NCBI GenBank assembly: GCA_018267285.1
Contig: JAFDYU010000015.1
Coordinates: 62,001-126,000 of the forward strand
DNA: 64,000 nt
Reading direction: 5' to 3'
Origin: Bacteroidota bacterium
GTDB taxonomy: Bacteria > Bacteroidota > Bacteroidia > Cytophagales > Cyclobacteriaceae
Of the stretch, positions 62,364-64,000 are shown piece after piece. A program made the position numbers and the translations under genes. Within the stretch, counting starts at the first letter, position 1. Each line of letters begins with the position of its first letter. Below the pieces are notes generated by a model. It was not told the DNA's origin, made no database searches, and saw nothing but the letters and a program-made list of their open reading frames with translations.

Positions 62364-63119
62364 TTACCACGAATCGCTGGAACCCCCGCCACCAAAGCTT
62401 CCGCCACCACCAAAGTCAGACCCTGAATCCCACGAGCCCGAGCCACGCCCACCAAATCCACCGCCCAGCAATGTACCGGCTGCCCAATAGCCGCCAATGC
62501 CGCCACCACCTCCGCGCCTGCGCGACACGAGTACCAGCAACACAATAATAATGATAATGGTAGTCCAGGGCGAACGGCCACTGCGCTTGCGCACGGGCGG
62601 GTCGTTGTTTACATACTGCCCTTTGATTGCCTGAATGATGGAGAGCACACCTGCTTTCACCCCTTCGTCATAATTTCCCTGACGAAACCTTGGGGCAATT
62701 TCGTTTCGGTTGATGCGGCTGGATAGGGCATCGGTAAGCACACCTTCTAATCCCTGCCCCACGTCTATGCGCACTTTTCGGTCTTGAATAGAAATAAGCA
62801 AAAGCACCCCGTTGTCGTTTTCTTTGGTACCCAGTTTCCAGGCTTCGGCCACACGCAAACTGTAGCTGTCGATGTCATCGCCATGCAATGAAGGGATGAT
62901 GAGCACGGCAATCTGGTTGGTGGTGGAATCGCGCTCGGCTTTCAGGGCAGCTTCGAGCTGTGCTTTGGTTGCTGCCGATAGCACCTGGGCTTCGTCATGC
63001 ACCCAACTGCCGCCATGACCGGGCACATTCAACTGAGAAAAAGCGGAAGAAAAAAAAGAAAGCAGAAGAATCGTCAGCGATATTCTTTTCACAAAGGTTA
63101 GGGGTGCTACAAAAAACAT
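62364..63119 (-). CDS. TPM-domain protein with Gly/Ser-rich tail (2 of 3)
   Basis: 251 residues from ATG 63119; a GTG at 63092 would start a textbook signal peptide (MKRISLTILLLSFFSSAFSQ) and may be the true start. TPM domain: WVHDEAQVLSAATKAQLEAA, NQIAVLIIPSLHGDDIDSYS, GTKENDNGVLLLISIQDRKV, VGQGLEGVLTDALS. One C-terminal helix, then a tail rich in Gly ending GGGGSSDSW. It is 30 bp upstream of the paralogue at 61410 and about 55-60% alike by eye over the TPM part: a tandem duplication. Confidence 0.82.
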   Translation of the reverse strand: MFFVAPLTFVKRISLTILLLSFFSSAFSQLNVPGHGGSWVHDEAQVLSAATKAQLEAALKAERDSTTNQIAVLIIPSLHGDDIDSYSLRVAEAWKLGTKENDNGVLLLISIQDRKVRIDVGQGLEGVLTDALSSRINRNEIAPRFRQGNYDEGVKAGVLSIIQAIKGQYVNNDPPVRKRSGRSPWTTIIIIIVLLVLVSRRRGGGGGIGGYWAAGTLLGGGFGGRGSGSWDSGSDFGGGGSFGGGGSSDSW

Positions 63120-63144
63120 TGAAAATAGATTTATTGAGAATAGA

Positions 63145-63795
63145 TCATTCCACCCGTAAATCATCGTGCAGTTCGTTCACGTCATCGGGTGTTTTTACAA
63201 ACCCTTTTTCCAGCAAGATTTCACCACACCGGATAATGGCCGCTTCAATGCCTTCAATCACTTTGCCTAGGCGTATATTTTGAATAATGCCCTGCACCAT
63301 TTTGTCCCATTCTTTTTGTTCCACCACCTTGCTGATGCCGCGGTCGGCCATCACAATTACTTCGCGCTCGAAGAACGAGATGAAAATCATAATGCCAGTG
63401 CGGTGGCGGGTGTGGAAAACTTCCTCGCGAAGAAATGCAGCCTCTGCACGTTGGCGCGTGGCGCGGTCCAGGTGTTGCTGGCCTACAAAAATCTTTTGTA
63501 TGGGAAGAAGATAATTCGAAGTTAAAAAGCCAATGAGGCCCACCAATACAACGGTTAGAAAAATCAGCAGCGGATCGTAGATGGCAAACGCATGGAAATA
63601 GCGATCGGCAAGAACGATCAACAAAAACGCCAGTGCGGCAGCCATCCCGGCAGCTCGGTAGTTGGCAATGGAATACATGCCACTTTTTTCAACAAACACC
63701 GGCACGATCTCGCCCGATATTTTGTCTTCGGCTTGGTGAACGGCCGCTTTAATCCGCTCCAGGTCCTGGGTTGTAAAACGATTGTGGAATGACAT
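63145..63795 (-). CDS. TPM-domain membrane protein (3 of 3)
   Basis: 216 residues from ATG 63795 (the open frame runs 19 codons further upstream without signal character). Two membrane helices come first here (about 44-65 and 72-95), followed by a TPM-like domain: EEVFHTRHRTGIMIFISFFE, REVIVMADRGISKVVEQKEW, GIIQNIRLGKVIEGIEAAI. No Gly-rich tail. It begins with FTTQDLERIKAAVHQAEDKISGEIVPVF, a TPM start. In relatives a LemA gene often precedes this trio; the region to the right here (63853-64000) shows none. Confidence 0.8.
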   Translation of the reverse strand: MSFHNRFTTQDLERIKAAVHQAEDKISGEIVPVFVEKSGMYSIANYRAAGMAAALAFLLIVLADRYFHAFAIYDPLLIFLTVVLVGLIGFLTSNYLLPIQKIFVGQQHLDRATRQRAEAAFLREEVFHTRHRTGIMIFISFFEREVIVMADRGISKVVEQKEWDKMVQGIIQNIRLGKVIEGIEAAIIRCGEILLEKGFVKTPDDVNELHDDLRVE

Positions 63796-64000
63796 AATGC
63801 AAAATCGATTTAAGTCGATGTGCAAATTAATCAAACTAACGGGCAAATACATAAAGTTGAAAGATCTATTTCACCCGGTACTATCGCATTAATAAAATAT
63901 TTGCCGATTGTTTCGGCTGAGTACCTTGGTTGAACAGAGCACGCAACCGATCCGGCTTGACAGGTTGGGTTCAATCCCCACCATCCACGTAGTGTTGTGC

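Noticed and set aside
63955-63993. tRNA-like T-arm (TTGGG-TTCAATC-CCCAC) near the right edge
   Set aside because: The T-loop fits TTCRANY, but the stem has only four pairs and no 5' acceptor strand matching CATCCAC, nor a proper anticodon arm, is present upstream.
63831-64000. Minus-strand frame open to the right edge (about 56 codons)
   Set aside because: It overlaps the leader of the TPM gene, has no recognisable similarity and is cut by the edge; not enough to call a gene.
1-64000. CRISPR array, prophage or complete insertion sequence
   Set aside because: No regularly spaced direct repeats, phage structural genes, transposase or integrase could be found on either strand.

Overview
This window is core chromosome of a member of the Bacteroidota, most likely of the order Cytophagales. 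Four things point there: a MurF-alanine racemase fusion, a GldJ-like gliding/T9SS lipoprotein, several families largely confined to the phylum (DUF4175, a PG_1098-type methyltransferase, DUF3857 transglutaminase pairs, eight-helix FtsX permeases), and promoters of the TAnnTTTG (-7) type with little sign of Shine-Dalgarno sequences. No rRNA, tRNA, CRISPR array, transposase, integrase or phage gene is visible. Coding density is high, with many 1- and 4-base start/stop overlaps.

Layout. 1-3416: end of hisA, a small secreted protein, csaA, and the murF-alr fusion. 3417-8748: an accessory block on the minus strand (CPBP protease, small membrane protein, truncated AraC-type gene, DHFR-like protein, SRPBCC + ArsR pair, transglutaminase). 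Its gaps are hairpin-rich and carry repeated motifs, unlike the rest of the window. 8749-10708: a PLP enzyme and a PA0069-type radical SAM protein, divergent around a palindrome. 10750-17378: a heavy-metal RND efflux operon (His-rich secreted peptide, CzcA-type pump, TolC, CzcB, six-helix membrane protein). 17381-28808: a long minus-strand run (CMD protein, unknown protein, DUF4175, HATPase, ybeY, mnmG, methyltransferase, Ig-like lipoprotein, TPR protein). Between ybeY and mnmG lie two parS-type sites, which suggests an origin-proximal position. 28844-45945: comF, gldJ-like, mfd, a methyltransferase, an ABC permease, a membrane-anchored HhH protein, radA, two DUF3857 proteins and an SDR. 46020-54652: a SNF2 helicase behind a 113-bp palindromic repeat, an outer-membrane barrel, an esterase lipoprotein, a convergent receiver/kinase pair, a LEA14-like lipoprotein and a 2OG oxygenase. 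54755-63795: fumC, a SUMF1-domain protein, nitroreductase + serine/threonine dehydratase-like enzyme, a glyA-tatC-rpiB overlapping run, and three consecutive TPM-domain genes.

Much of the window is housekeeping: wall precursors, tRNA modification, rRNA maturation, transcription-coupled repair, recombination, one-carbon metabolism, the TCA cycle and Tat export. The least ordinary parts are the two parS-type sites, one of them inside the end of ybeY; the cassette-like block at 3.4-8.75 kb, with an apparent microhomology deletion joining two genes; the palindromic repeat against the SNF2 helicase; and TAnnTTTG elements only 3-4 bases from start codons. I did not identify a complete, clearly new defence or secretion system.
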